Source: Spirodela intermedia (taxonomy: Eukaryota; Streptophyta; Magnoliopsida; Alismatales; Araceae). Taken from it: DNA of 64,000 nt. A program made the position numbers and the translations under genes. Location: assembly GCA_902729315.2 (NCBI GenBank), contig LR746269.1, positions 7,724,231 to 7,788,230 on the forward strand, in the 5' to 3' direction. Shown piece by piece: positions 48,707 through 61,892 of this stretch. Under the pieces are notes generated by a model. The model saw only the letters and a program-made list of their open reading frames with translations. It made no database searches and was not told the origin of the DNA. Position 1 is the first letter of the stretch; each line of letters begins with the position of its first letter.

Positions 48707-51700
48707 TCTTTTCATTCTTTACTTTTTTATTCTTCTCATCTCTCACTTTTATTTTATTAATTTTATTAAATAATAGTAAAATATTTAAATGACTCTAAAT
48801 ATAAACTTAATTAATTTTTCATAGCAAATTAATCAATCATCTTATGTTCAATCTAAGATTTATATCTATATTAATATATTGTTAAGTATTAATTATAAAT
48901 ATTATTAAAGAATAAGTATTAAACACAATGACAAGTGCACATCAGTCACTATCTAGAATGCATAATAATGATATTTACTCATTCCTTACTTTGAAGATTA
49001 CTATTTTCAGATTTAATATATTTGAAACTTGGTTTGAAGATTTTTTATTTATTAATTATCATCTTTGTTTTTAAGGTTGAGTCCAAATTCAATTGTTAAG
49101 CTTGTCATTAGCTTTATATATTTTTTGTATTATTATGAAAATTAATAATACTTAAGAAATCTACTAAAGTAAGAGAAATATTTTATTAAGACACACAAAT
49201 AAAATATAAAGTGCACTAAGTTTATCATGTCAACATGACATTAATTTAATGATTTTAAATGATTTTGATATCACATTAATCAATTGAATTTATATTGCTT
49301 ATTTTTCCATACAAGATTATGTGAATATTAATAAATAAACAATGAAAAATATTCATCAATGGTATAACTCATTGAAGCTATGATTATAAATATAGATATT
49401 GTATTCAATATTTTTACTTGATGGTTGTATTTCATTTTAAAAAATGAGTAAGTTTTGATTGTTAAATCATCATTTTAGATAGATATGCATTATCTATTAG
49501 ATCCTTGTTAGAGGACTGAATGAATATTCATCAGATATTAGACATTACATTTTAATGGAACCATGCATTAAATTTTCTTAAAGATACTAAACCATTAAAA
49601 ATTATTTTGCATTATTTTTCCAAATATTATATATATTTCAAATCTGAGATTGAAATTTTTTTAGAAGAATTTCAAATCTGAGTTCTCTATAAATATATTC
49701 TTTCTAATGGCTAATTAGTTCATAACCATCATCTTTATCTATGATGGGACCTCAAGCCCTCCATTGAGTTTTTTTGAAGAAAATTTTGAGGAAAATTATT
49801 ATTTTTTTATGAAGTCTTTGTTGCTACTCAGACTTCATGAAGGCAACAAGTCAAAGAATTGTTTCAATCATTCTTGGTTCTTCCTTGATCAGATTCAAGG
49901 AATGGCACCTTCAGTCAACATGTATACAAGAAGAGGAATGAATCTCTTCATCAAAACCTTTATACATTTCTCATACTAAAATTCTTTTACACTATTTATG
50001 ACATAAACTTTTGATCATATTATTTAATTACTTAAGGAAGCTAAATATGCTAATCAATTTTTGGCCTCCTAAATTTATGAATTTAGAAGATGATTTCGAC
50101 AAAAAATTATGAGGGGGCTGAAATTAGTAATTGACGGTTGTTCAAAAAAAAATTATAAATATTTGATCAAGTAAAACCCAAGAATGAGGTTTTTCTTGAA
50201 GCATTTATGGGGTCAAATCACTTCAAGAATATTTTATAAAAATCATATGAATTAGGATTAGAACAAGAACACTTAAAATTATGATCAAGAGTTAATGGAA
50301 GTCAAGAATATAAATGGATCAATGTAGCCATCCCTTCTTGATCTAAGTGTGACCTTAACTCCAACACAAGGCTCATTACATTAGAGAAGGTGACTTGTCC
50401 CATTTGTTGAAGAGGAGTTGAAAAAACCTTTAATATAATAAAAAAATTACATGATAATAGGATATGAATATATGTACTTAAATAACATACATGAATTAAA
50501 AATATTATGTTAGTTGGACTAAGACATCATCAAATCAACATATGTCAATTTTGTGATCATTTATAAAGTTTATTTTCAAATCAGTTGTTTTCTTGTACTA
50601 GAGAATTAAAAATTATTATATTACTCTTACTATTACTATGAAAAAATATGTTATGTTGTTTATCTTCATAAATTGTTGAATTTAAATGTATGTCTAATTT
50701 TATATGTTTCAAGAAACTTGATGGAATTATGACATAGAATATTAGGACAACAACATTTGACTAATTGGAAACTTATCGAAATTAGAATTAAAATTTTCAT
50801 TAGATGAAATCATTGATTGTATCATTTATATTAAAGAAAAACATGTTAGAAAAACTCACAAGTCAAAGGATATGATAACAACTAGTCAACCGTTCGAAAA
50901 ACACATGGATCCATTTAGACTAAAAGTATCTTGTCTAGGTGAAGTGCATATGGATTTGTGATAAGTGATGCTTTTCTAAATTTACATGGGTATTCTTCTT
51001 AAAAAAAAGACAACACTCTAGAAGAATTTAAAATTTTTAGCTATAAGATTGAGAATGAAATAAAAGTGATCTAAAACATATGAATTCTCCAGTGCTAGAA
51101 CACTCAACAAAATAAATTTTTGAGAGGAAGAATAGAACATCATTGAGTATTTTTAGGATTATGTTGATAGAGAATAATTTGTTTTTAAAACTTTTTAACT
51201 GACATAATAAATGAAGCTTATTATATTATGAATAAAATCATGATTAGAATCATAGTGAAAGTATAAAAAGCTATTAGACGTCAACGAAATGGTAAATGTG
51301 AAATTTGTTGAGAAAAATGAGAAAGAAGCCTCTATTGAGCATAATGAATCATTATTACAAACTAAATTTTACAAAATTTCGATCAATAGTGATGCATACT
51401 TCTTAAATTATAAGAAAATTCTTAAAATGAGATTTTTTCCAGAGAATAGAAGTATGTTAAGAGTCATCGGATATAAATTTTAAGAGATGCTGAGAAAGAG
51501 TCCAAACTAGACCTAGATTGAATTTTTTAAAAAAATTCAGTACATTAATTTCTAAATTCAGTCAAAAAATATGGAGGAAGCTTTAGAGAATGAAATTTAA
51601 GAGTCTTTCTATGACATAGGATTAAGTCAGTATGATAAAAGCAAAATTTAGACTTTAATTCCTAGAAAAATAGAATTGTACATCATAGGAATAAACTGCA

Positions 51701-52295
51701 TTTTTAGAAACAAGTTATGTGAGGATAGAAAAGTTGTTCCATCATCTTTACTCAATCTTGTATATTTCATCAATCTTAGTAGAACTCCTATTTAATTTAG
51801 GCTTTTTAATCACTTGGGTTAGCTAAATTATGTTTTTAGTCATATATCAAAATCTGCCTTTACTATTTAAAAGTCTTATTTAACATGACCTAAAATGATT
51901 TAATAGCATTTATTTAAATTAATGACATGATTTGATTTAAATCACTTTCTCACCTAATCACAAATCTTATAACCTTATGCATGATTTTCTCTATTATTTA
52001 ATTGGTTCTTTAATTTAATATTTGCCTTTTTTGTTATGATCAGTACAAATGGTTTTCAAATAATCTTGAAGTTTGTTCATTTAGTACTTAAATGCTTTGC
52101 AATTGTTGTATACACAAGTACTCCTTAATATTTGATAATGCATGAATAATACATTATATATGAGGTATCCCACATCAAAGCTCATGACTTTAAGACAAAT
52201 TTATTCATTTACTAATGAATTCTCATGTTTAGAGCACACATCAACATTCATACACATTTTATGTATTCCATTCATTTCTCATTGAATTATATTAA

Positions 52296-52337
52296 ACATT
52301 AGCTTAAAGCTCATACTTATGAGCTTTAAGCTAATGT
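52296..52337. repeat. Perfect palindrome with 20-base arms and a 2-base spacer
   Basis: The arm ACATTAGCTTAAAGCTCATA (52296-52315) is followed by CT and its exact reverse complement (52318-52337). Related strings lie close by: TATTAAACATTAGCTT again at 52391-52406, and the smaller palindrome TTATGAGCTT-A-AAGCTCATAA at 52454-52474. No target duplication or transposon protein is seen. Confidence 0.85.
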
Positions 52338-53965
52338 ACATCGTATGAGAACATGATATAATTCTGTCTTCTAACCACATGAACTTCATATATTAAACAT
52401 TAGCTTGCAGCTTATTATAGAACCAAGATCACACTTGGGCCTTGGGTGAAGAATTATGAGCTTAAAGCTCATAAGTATGGAAGGGGGAGCAAGTAAAGTG
52501 AGCCAAAAATGAAGAGTTATAGGTGTAAGGCCCATAATCACCTAAAGAGCGTCACCTAAAAAGTGAGGATGAAGATCCACTGTCTACTCAAGAGAAAGGA
52601 AGTATTGATCTAATGGCCAAGATACATACTTATCAAGAGGCACACATGAAGGTGTGAAGGAGGATCCACCATCTACACAAGAAGGGAGTGCCTCAACCAT
52701 TGATTTAAGGGTTAATCATATTGTAAGAATTAGAGAGAGAAAGAGGGCCACCATTGTATATATATTATGTGTCAACCATGAAAAACTTAGCTTATCTTAG
52801 TGGAACTTCAGGTGATTGCCATCCTAGTAGGGTTTGAAGGGTCCCAAGTTCCATACCTTGTGATCAAAAATGTGTCAAACTTTGTCAATTTGTCATCAAA
52901 TTATTCATCCTTAATGAGATTTCCTCTCATAGCTAACAGCTATCACTTCCTCTTAATAAAACTAAGGAAGGAGAAGTGGTGATAATCAAGTTGGTTTCAA
53001 AGAACTGATGAGTCAGATGTTCTTAGTTAGGAAATAGATTTTGACTAACATTAGAGTTGATCACACAATCACTTTGATCGCATGACAACATCCATTCTTT
53101 GACAAATCATTTCACACCTCAGCCCCTTTTCTTCTCTTCCACTTCTTATTTCTTATTCTTCGTGATCTCAATCATTTCTATCAATTTTAATCAACAAATA
53201 AAAGTCAACTCTACCCACTATTCTCGAGCTTACCACAATACTGAGCTATTTTAGAATATAATATAAAAGGAGTAAATATGGGAGTATAAGTATTATTAAC
53301 TAACCAATTGTAGGGCTTTTCAATAACCCTCGATTTCATTCTATCACTATTTTGATGCTTTATCATCATTTCTTTTATCTTTTAAAATTTATATCACAAT
53401 TCTTAAATAATTAGAGTTCATAAAATAAAAATTTAAAATAAAACATAATATACTTAGCAGGTTTCACTTATAGTAATCAAGAACCTTCGAAAAAAATCCC
53501 AAGTCCCTTTTATAGAAAACTTGGATTACTTAAGCAATCCCATGTAAAAATAAGTTTCTTCATCAAAAATTATTTGCGAATTCTCCCCTCAAGTTGATGA
53601 GGACTAGATGAATTATCTTCTGAATTGTCCAATACTCATCGACCTCCTCCATGTAGTCGCATACTCTGACGTTGATCTGGTTGTTAATTCGATAGATTAA
53701 CAGTCTATATGAAATTATTGTGTCGCTCCAGATGACTCTAAAGAGCAGTCAAGAGTAGTTACATGTAGATCGGATATGAAAGCAGAATAACATACTCCAG
53801 CGCGTTAACTTCTTTACAATGTGATCGTTATCCCCTCCGCAGGCACCATTTTATTTTGGGACTGTCACAGGCTTTGTACGTCCGTATGGTACCCATTAGC
53901 AAGACACAAGTCTAACCCACCTCGACACATTTTTATATACCGACAAGGGATTCATTGCTGGCTCA

Positions 53966-54307
53966 TTAAAAATCTCCGTAGCCCGCCTTCGACGGCAGTA
54001 GCCAAATGGCTCCGGCATCTCTGAGGATAAGGAGAAGGTCACCGCTGAGGTGAAGAGCCATGACCTTGTCCATTGAACCTATCAGACGTCCGCCTATGAA
54101 CACTGTCGGCACCGGCGGGCTGCGGCCAATAAGCTTCGCCAGCTCCACCTGCATCTGCTTCCCGTATGGTGACTTGTCCAGCTCGTGGACGTCGTAGCTG
54201 ACGCCGAGGTTGGAGAAGAAGGTCTTCATTGAGTGGCAGAGGCAGCAGAAGGTCATGCTGAAGATAACCACTGCTTTCTGCGATGCCAAGTACATCACGC
54301 GGTCCAT
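53966..54307 (-). CDS. CC-type glutaredoxin (ROXY class) with a C-terminal extension
   Basis: CC-type glutaredoxins are land-plant proteins that act with TGA transcription factors in development and stress responses. This one is a single exon of 113 residues. It has the CCLC active site at C21-C24 after a QKAVVIFS strand, PPVPTVFIGG (cis-Pro67), and the family string IGSMDKVMALHLSGDLLLIL. The class normally ends at or near A-L/I-W-L, the C-terminal motif needed for TGA interaction. Here AIWL is at 100-103 and ten further residues, LPSKAGYGDF, follow before TAA. A TATAAATA box lies about 120 bases upstream. ATG 54307 is the natural start, as the MDRVM opening matches the family. A broken copy lies 6.4 kb away. 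Confidence 0.95.
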   Translation of the reverse strand: MDRVMYLASQKAVVIFSMTFCCLCHSMKTFFSNLGVSYDVHELDKSPYGKQMQVELAKLIGRSPPVPTVFIGGRLIGSMDKVMALHLSGDLLLILRDAGAIWLLPSKAGYGDF

Positions 54308-54960
54308 GGAACTGTAGAAAACGTATAATGTATATGATGTCCTTCGCAGAAACTTCCTGATGGAGAGGCTACTGGTGGCTTGATGACTCCGATCCGTCGG
54401 TGATCTTGGCTCTTAATGTTCTCTATTTATAGAAGTTTCATGGCACGGAAAGCTGCATTTGTGAGATCTATGCTCTTTCTGTCAACTGTTCTGAGGACGG
54501 AAAGACGCAGATTCTGTCGTCTGTAGGCGTCTAGGCTCGCTTCTTCGTCGTCATCGGCGGAAGCTCTCGAGTGGGTGTCCACACTCTATTCAATGCAGAT
54601 GCTCTCAATCATCCGTCTTTCTTTCACCGGCGCCCACGTGCCAATCCAGGAGCTTCGTAGATAACCATTGACGGTTCGCATGAAGAGATCTATCATTAGC
54701 TTATTTCTCTACAATGTGGCTAACAGTAGATGATTTTCCGTGTTCCGCCTTTCAGTGAATCCCGGATTAAGTTCAGGGAACGTCGACTACCTCGTTGTAT
54801 GGTGGATAGGGAGAATTCCGTGAACCCAATCTTGATGAGATCATCTCTTTATTACAACATGCTCCCCATCCCTGCTTTGCTGTTGCCTTTTGACGTGCGT
54901 CTCAGATTCTCTCGGGCTCCTACAGTGAACCGAGAATGTCTGCGGTCATATTTTCTGGAT
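53990..54960. repeat. Segmental duplication, copy 1 (intact glutaredoxin and promoter)
   Basis: The glutaredoxin CDS, its TATA region and several hundred bases upstream match the DNA at 60450-61410 in the same orientation. Shared strings include GGCTTGATGA, TATAGAAGTTTCATG, GTGTCCACACT and AATCCAGGAGCTT. Similarity fades past about 54950. The edges are set by eye. Confidence 0.7.
54424..54431 (-). promoter_or_regulatory. TATA box of the glutaredoxin gene
   Basis: TATAAATA on the minus strand lies 117-124 bases upstream of the ATG. The matching position of the duplicated copy (about 60898-60905) reads TATAAACA, so the box is weakened there. Confidence 0.6.
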
Positions 54961-56472
54961 TCTTCGTTCGCCCGATCTTATCTACTAACAGGAGGGAAGA
55001 TATGATTCCGACGAAAGGTGGGTCATGACTTTCTCCCCAGCATGACTACCCATTATGGAATTATCAAAGGTTACTGAAGGCGTAGTTTGCTTATGGAAAA
55101 TGGGTATCTCGTCTATTATCTGCTCGAATTGCACTAGCACCAAAATGTTCTTCAGTCGGTTCTTCTCATATGCTCCTGCGAAAGTGTTTTTCTGCCTGGG
55201 ATCGGGATGTAAAGGGTAGGATTTCCATGGAAAAGAAGATAAGTTCGGCGAACTCGTGTTCGACGATCGCCGATAAGACCAGCTGAGGTGGTAGTCCCCT
55301 GGATGATCTTCAATTATTGTTCTCTCAGGCCACCCTCTGTCTTAAACCCTATTGTAGCCTTTCCCCTTTCATCTAGCTGTCGTAAATACCGAGAGAATCT
55401 ATAGACGGAAAAGGGAAAATATCAAGCGGAGATAACTAAGAGAGAGAAGAAAGGCTTGGCTACTGTTTGTTTCATCCTCATCACTTTATTTTTCTGTATG
55501 AAGATGCGTTCTTTATCCGCTGCGATTCGAGAGAGGAAGCGCAATATATATTTTGTTTTCAATCTTTGTAGTTGCCAGGCAGGTGATAAGGTGGAAGGCA
55601 TCGGGATTAGCAGTACCCGGTTAATCGAAAAATGGCATCTTTGAGACTTCGTCGCAAATTTTGGTCTGTAAAATGTGATCAGGTGGTGATCGATCAAATC
55701 ATTCCATCTGATATGCCAATAAGATTAAGAAGAGAAGCATGAGAACAATAAGGAGGGTGTATTCCGCTTTTCTCATGTAATTATTATACTATTGTAGATC
55801 TCGTTTAGATTGCCTTGCTCTACATCCAACAGAGTTTTCTTTCAACAAGGGATAAGAGAAAAAACGAAGTAGCCTTTCAACATTGTTCGCTGGGGAGGAC
55901 TAAGTGATTCCAATTATTGAATGGCCTGAAGCACATTCCTTTGTTGATTTTTAAAGTTATTGGCAGTGTAAATTGCCGAAGAGAAACCCTCCACTCTGGT
56001 TGTCTAGCATTCATTTATCTAATTCAAAATAAAATATAAACCATGTATTTTATATGAATTTCAAATATGAGACTGTTCTGACATTTGCCCTCGTGGTTGA
56101 CTATTACGTTCAGTCAGGACCGATTTCTTTTGTATGATTGCCAGTTGCGGAAAAAGATGACCCACTTGTTATGGATGAGATTTGAAGAAAAGGATCCCAC
56201 CGAGTGTCATTGATTGCCCCAGATATCGATGACGCAGGAGTCGGCAGGTAGATGACGACTGCCAAGGCTGGGAGGGGAATCTCGGTTCTCCAGATAGAGT
56301 GAAGGTCCGATAATGTCAACGACGTCAGCCATGGCTCCTCTAAATGGAATATTGCGGTCACCACATTTCGCGAGAAGTCGCTGTCCGGAAAATTTATCGT
56401 AGTAGTCATAAAGATGCTAGTAAACGCGTTGACTCAAGGTATTCTTCTTTCAACCTCATCGCATCCTGAGGA

Positions 56473-56558
<86 letters not shown>

Positions 56559-59500
56559 GATAACTCTCTCCCTATCTCTCTTTATCGTATATATGTATAT
56601 AGATATACACACATAACAACCCGTTTACATCAACAAAGATCTTGTTGCCAATCGTTCATTTCTTACGAGAATGCATACAAAAATTGTCCAGACATATTCT
56701 TAAATAATTATTGACACTATATTATCTTGAGGTTGGGCTAGGTCTGCAAATTTAAAATCCAACTTAACTTCAAATCTTGAACGGATTAAATTAAAAATAC
56801 TTTGATGTGGTCCATCACTTTGTTCACAAGAAATGAAAATTAATGAAATTTACATAATACTTGTGATTTAATCGTCTGGCATATCATGTTTCTATTTCTA
56901 TATTTTTCTGTCCTCTATAGGGGAGATAGTGTGTACGGTTGCTTTGTGGAGGAGACTAAACAGTGTCAAAGCTCAGGTCCATGGAGATAGACAATCTCAT
57001 ATATTGATATGCCCACTCAAGACAGCAAAAATCAGCAGTACAATTTCACCTCTTGAGATAAATCAAGTTTCAAACACCAAACTCTAATGTAATTGAAGAT
57101 ACTCATTAAAATATTAATCTTTTAAAGGTAAAATATGAATGGAGAAATTGAAGATAGATGAGTATCTCATGTAGTGTCTTCGAAAAATTACTAAAGCCAA
57201 AACACTTGGAAATTTCAAAACTAAAAAAACAACTTCTGTAGTTTTCATGGTTTTGTAATAACTCTCCTATTGATGTTGGGAAATAGACAGGAAATTTATA
57301 GATTTTATATTTTCAAACTGTCCAGTAAAGATAAAGATTGTTAGTAAAATTAAATTAACCATTGAGTACAATGAGTCAACTCATCTACAGAAAGAGAGTT
57401 ATAATTATATTAGTACTAATTCTATGCCAAAAAGTAAAAATAATTTAATAATCACAATGTATTTGGACTATTTGCATGCAATCATTGTCAACCATTATCT
57501 ATAAAATTCAGTATAATCAAATTAACCTCAACACTCATCATAAGTATTCTTAAAGAGAAGTTTTCAGAACTTTAAATTAGATAATAGTAGGTAAACCAAA
57601 ATATAAGCTTTCATAGTGGATGAACAAGTTTCACACTCAAGGAAGCCCCAAATCATGTTGTAACATATGAGTTTCACTTTACATTTTTTACAAAGGGTCA
57701 GATAACATAGGGTTAAATAGAGTGCCAAGTATTCTCAGACCAACATTGAATTTTCTATCTACAAGCAAACACGAGGTACCCTTGCATTAACCTTAAGCTA
57801 TGAATATAGAAGTAATTATTAGGCACACAAGCTTACATGGAGTCATGAATCTGGAAGAGGCAAGATACACCTTTAATGTTTAGTTCTTGAACTAAAGAAG
57901 CTAGTGAAAAGTAGATTCAAGGCCCTTAGAAGAGCAAAGTAAGTGAAGACAAATCATTATAAGAGTTTCAGTATTATCTTACTTGCAAAAGAGTTGATGA
58001 TCATGAAAACTGATATCTTTCACAAAATCTAATAGGAATTTGTAAAATACAAATTCACCCTACCCCTCTTGATTACTCTTCTATCACTTAAAAAACTATC
58101 TATGAAACATTAAACATTCTTGTATTTTTTTGTATAATCCAACATATTTTAGACACTATTCCAACTCATAGTTCCCATGTAACGAAATTGGACTTTTAAA
58201 AAATAAGACTAAATAATTCTTTGTATGTAACCCATCACTGATCTTATACAAAAGAATTTAACCTCCGTTTCTATTTATTTTATCTGCATCCATAATTCTT
58301 GACAACTCTAATACTTTCTTCCTTTCCACAGAAAATTGAATTAATAGTTAAATAGTGATATAATTTTTACTATGTTCAGTAATCCAGTAAATTCCATTTC
58401 CATTACCAATCTCTTTGAAGAGAATGATTTACTTTAAATTTTCTGAGGTATATAGGATATCAAGACAAAAATTATGTTCAAATATAAAATAATATATTTC
58501 TTTTAAATAAGGGAAAGTAGCCATATGTTACAGGAATTATAAAAAGCATCATCCTATTTTCATTCACACCAACTTTATGGAACCCATCAATTGGATCCCT
58601 AATCTTGAAAATCACTTAATATGAATATACGATAGCATGATGACATCATGGACGTTCATGATTTGAAAATTAGGACTCTTGTTACTTAGGGTGTGAATGG
58701 AGATCTCGTAATAGCTAGTTGATTTCATGAATAACCGTGACCTGGTGCTGGTTCTAAAATCTACCTCAGGAAGAGAATAATTCTAATGCTCTTTATTTAT
58801 GATGGATTAACTAGCTTGTTTGGATATTTTATGTCTGAAATTTACATTCTCGAAACATTAATCATTATTATTTGTTTGTTTGCATTTGTTATCAAGTACT
58901 TATACCTTCACTTATATTAGTCATACCCAATTTAAATCCTATGTACTTGTGAGGACCATAGATCAAGAGGATGCATGTGTGAACATTGTCTTCATCCAAT
59001 ATATAAAATGACGAAAATAACGCCGCCAATGTTAGATCGGGAATGGCAGTGTTGATATATATATACCATATAAGTCAAGTCAAGCCAAATGTTTATCTGG
59101 ATTCCAGGCTGCAAATAGATTACCCAAGATATCTGAAATATCGTTCCGTTTGCCAAATGGCTAGGCTTCAGTCCCAAAATATCTGGCCTCAACATGTAGA
59201 AATATTTATTTATTTTGTTCAGTTCAAACTAAAAATTAGAATACGCCGAATTTTGAAATTTGAAATCATGTCCAACCATTGGCTTGTTATTCTATGAAAT
59301 TGACTTCAACGTGATATATGGTGGCACACGCAACAAGCATGCAGCTTATAACATACATAGATGTAGAGAGTTAGTGAGAGAGCGTTGAGGTTTGCGATTT
59401 GTTCACAATGCATAGAGAGTGCTGTTTCAGGGAAGTGTGAGATTAGACGAACTAAGTTTTGAAAGCGACTGACTTGGAAATCTGTTTTCTATGGGACCCT

Positions 59501-60449
59501 CCTCTTCATGTTTGATGAGATATATCATTGTAAAATAGAGGTATAGAAGGCACCTATGTTCCAACCACAATGTACGGACTTCTATCTGAAAGAAGAGTCA
59601 ACGACAGACAGCTCGAAGCGTAGTTTGACATTGAAACAGCACATCAACGTACATCGTCGTTAAATTTTCACTATATCACAATATAGTTTCACGTCTGTAC
59701 CTCTATTTGTCACTTCTTGTTTCCGCCTTAGATAGAAGCACCCGTGCAAGCAGCTTAAGTTTAGGTAACAAGAGATGGGCGAAAAAGCCATCCTCACCGA
59801 TCTGTGACTCTTGTTGATCGTGTCTCACAAAGATGTCGGAGGTGTATGGACAACAATTAAATCGGGTCTTCGGCATGTAGATCAAAAAAAAATATTAGAG
59901 ATATTATTGTCATTTTTCCTATATGGTTTCCTACCCCGTGGTATTAGAGTGGAGGGAGGGGGCACCGCCTCTGGTCGTATATGTTAGCCAATTCTCCCTC
60001 CTAAAGAGCGGCACGCTTGTGCAACCTTGGACGTACGAAGATTATCTGAAACCACGTAAGATCTGGTGTCTCTCCGTTCATTCTCCCCCCCATCTCTCGT
60101 GTTTTGCATTCATTTTTGCTGTGCAATGAAGGGACGCTCATCTCGGAGCAAGAGACGCCTTCAACCTCTGTCATTGTCTTTCACCCACGGGCAATCAAAT
60201 GGATAGTCTCCTGCGCAGGGAGAAACTCCCCACTTTGAGGAGCATAGAAAGAAGAGGCGATGAAATACCGAGAGACGCCACTGTCTCACACCCAGACATC
60301 CTCAAAGAATTCGCTTGAGAAATACTGGGAACGAATTAATAAAGGAAAGAGCTACAACTTTTTCTCAGCTCAGATGGAGCAGAATAAAAAAGGTCAACTC
60401 TCATATATTTTTGTATATTTGCATGAAATGGACTCGGAACTAGTTCGTT
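54961..60449. other. Intergenic DNA between the two glutaredoxin copies
   Basis: 54961-56400 is of mixed composition with short open frames on both strands; one at 56110-56409 (minus) matches nothing I know. A (CT)n tract follows at 56476-56553. 56700-59300 is AT-rich and featureless, and 59380-60440 is less AT-rich. I see no supported gene, RNA or complete transposon. Confidence 0.5.
56476..56553. repeat. Long pure (CT)n microsatellite
   Basis: About 39 uninterrupted CT units (78 bases), the longest in the window. The Arg-Glu repeat frame on the minus strand here is an artefact of this tract. Confidence 0.95.
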
Positions 60450-60782
60450 AACCACCCCGCAGCCAACCTTTGACGGCAGTTCCCACAAGGCGCCGACATC
60501 TATGAGGATGAGGAGAAGGTCAACCAATGCAATTGAGTGCCATGACCTTGTCCATTGAACCCACCAGGCATCCGCCTATGAACACTGCCGGCACCGGCGG
60601 AATGCGGCCAATAATCTTCGCCAGATCCACCTGCATCTGCTTGCTGTGTGGAGACTTGTCCAGCTCGTAGACGTCGTAACTGCCGCCGAGGTTGCAGGAC
60701 TTCATAGATGGCAGAAGCAGCATAAGTCATGCTGAAGATGATGCACTGCTTTCTGCAACGTCAAGGGCATCACATGGCCCAT
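60450..60782 (-). pseudogene. Broken second copy of the CC-type glutaredoxin
   Basis: The copy retains the start region (ATG at 60782), CCFC in place of CCLC, YELDKSPHSKQMQVDLAKI, PPVPAVFIGG, VGSMDKVMAL and GALWELPSKVGCG, but spread over several frames. Indels lie just before and after the active site and there is a stop (TGA) after ALNCIG. No single frame gives a full protein. It keeps the same LPSK-type tail as the intact gene, so the extension predates the duplication. The missing active-site frame means it cannot work as a glutaredoxin. Confidence 0.88.
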
Positions 60783-61410
60783 GGAACTGTATAAAACGTA
60801 TGATGTACCTGATGTTCTTTGGAGAAACTTCTTGCAGGAGAGGCCACTGATGGCTTGATGATTCCAATCCCTCTTGATCTTGGCTCTTAATTTTCTCTGT
60901 TTATAGAAGTTTCATGTCACGGAAAACTGCATGAATTAGATCTATGCTGTTTCTTCTGTCGACTGCTATTAGGACAGAAAGACACAGACTTTGGCCGTCT
61001 GTAGGTTCCTGGGCTCCTCTTCATCGTCATCGGGGGGGGGCGCGCTCCAGTGAGTGTCCACACTATTTCAATACACACCTCAATCCATCTTTTTTATTTT
61101 CTTCCTTCCATGACCAACAATCTGATGTGATAATATTCCGACTATACTTTATGACCATCAGGAAATCCAGGAGCTTACGGCTGTCCTCAAAAAACAGATG
61201 ATCTGTATGAGGGATATGGTCAGGAGGAGAACTCCACGCTGAATAAGATTTTGCAATGTGGATGGAAGATTTCGAATGAACCGTATCTCCACGATATCAT
61301 ATCTGTCTCCTCCATCGCACCTTGCTCTGCATTCCCTTCTTTGTTCCTTTCTTTTTCTAGCAATTTTAGAATCTCTCTGGGTTTTTCTACAATGACGGAG
61401 GCCAGACAGT
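60450..61410. repeat. Segmental duplication, copy 2 (glutaredoxin pseudogene and promoter)
   Basis: Direct-orientation partner of 53990-54960. Similarity runs through the coding part, the TATA region and about 600 bases upstream, with many substitutions and small indels, so the duplication is old. A G-run at 61031-61040 is private to this copy. Confidence 0.7.
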
Positions 61411-61892
61411 CCGCTTCTTTTCTCCATGAAGGCTTGGACATCGTATAAACATGCTTATCCACAGATGATGCGGTCAACGTGATGCTAAAGAAGAACAAGA
61501 GCGGCCATTTCACCAGAGATGTTGTCTAGTATTACGCAGTCGAAGGAAACTGGCTTCCGGATCATTGAGCTGATAGTGCCGATTGTTCTTCTTCCATGCT
61601 GATGTTGCCAAGTGGAAGGGGAATGTCAGCTCCCTGGCGTCCACTGGAAACAGGATAAGGTGGAGGGCGATCTCGGAGTGCAGCATCGCAGATGACATTA
61701 GCTGAGGTGATGGTGGCTCAGTGTACGATGCCCAGAGCTGCCTCCTCCCATGGCAAATCTCCCTACTTTCCTCTTTTGGCGATACCCGGAGATCTCACTA
61801 CTGGAGAAAGGAAAGCCTTCACCTTTTCCTAGTTTCCGATTCCCCGGCTCAACTCAATGCGGTGCAGCTGTGTTCCAAGTTTCGGCGCGACC

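Larger units (their letters stand above)
47396..53965. other. Long AT-rich gene-poor region
   Basis: About 6.5 kb, very AT-rich, with only short open frames (for example 49764-49979 and 51289-51483) that match nothing I know. It includes a (TC)n tract at 48661-48701, the palindromes near 52.3 kb and LTR-like text at about 52140-52980. The right end, 53100-53965, is less AT-rich and contains the 3' flank of the glutaredoxin gene. Decayed transposons are the likely origin. Confidence 0.5.

Noticed and set aside
54730-55005. 91-codon plus-strand frame upstream of the glutaredoxin gene
   Set aside because: It overlaps the duplicated upstream DNA; the other copy lacks the ATG and differs by indels.
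56406-56612. Arg-Glu repeat protein on the minus strand
   Set aside because: It is a translation of the (CT)n microsatellite.
61220-61513. Minus-strand frame with a signal-peptide-like start (KWPLLFFFSITL)
   Set aside because: It starts at GTG after a stop, lies partly in the duplicated glutaredoxin promoter, and the matching region of copy 1 has indels, so coding is unlikely.
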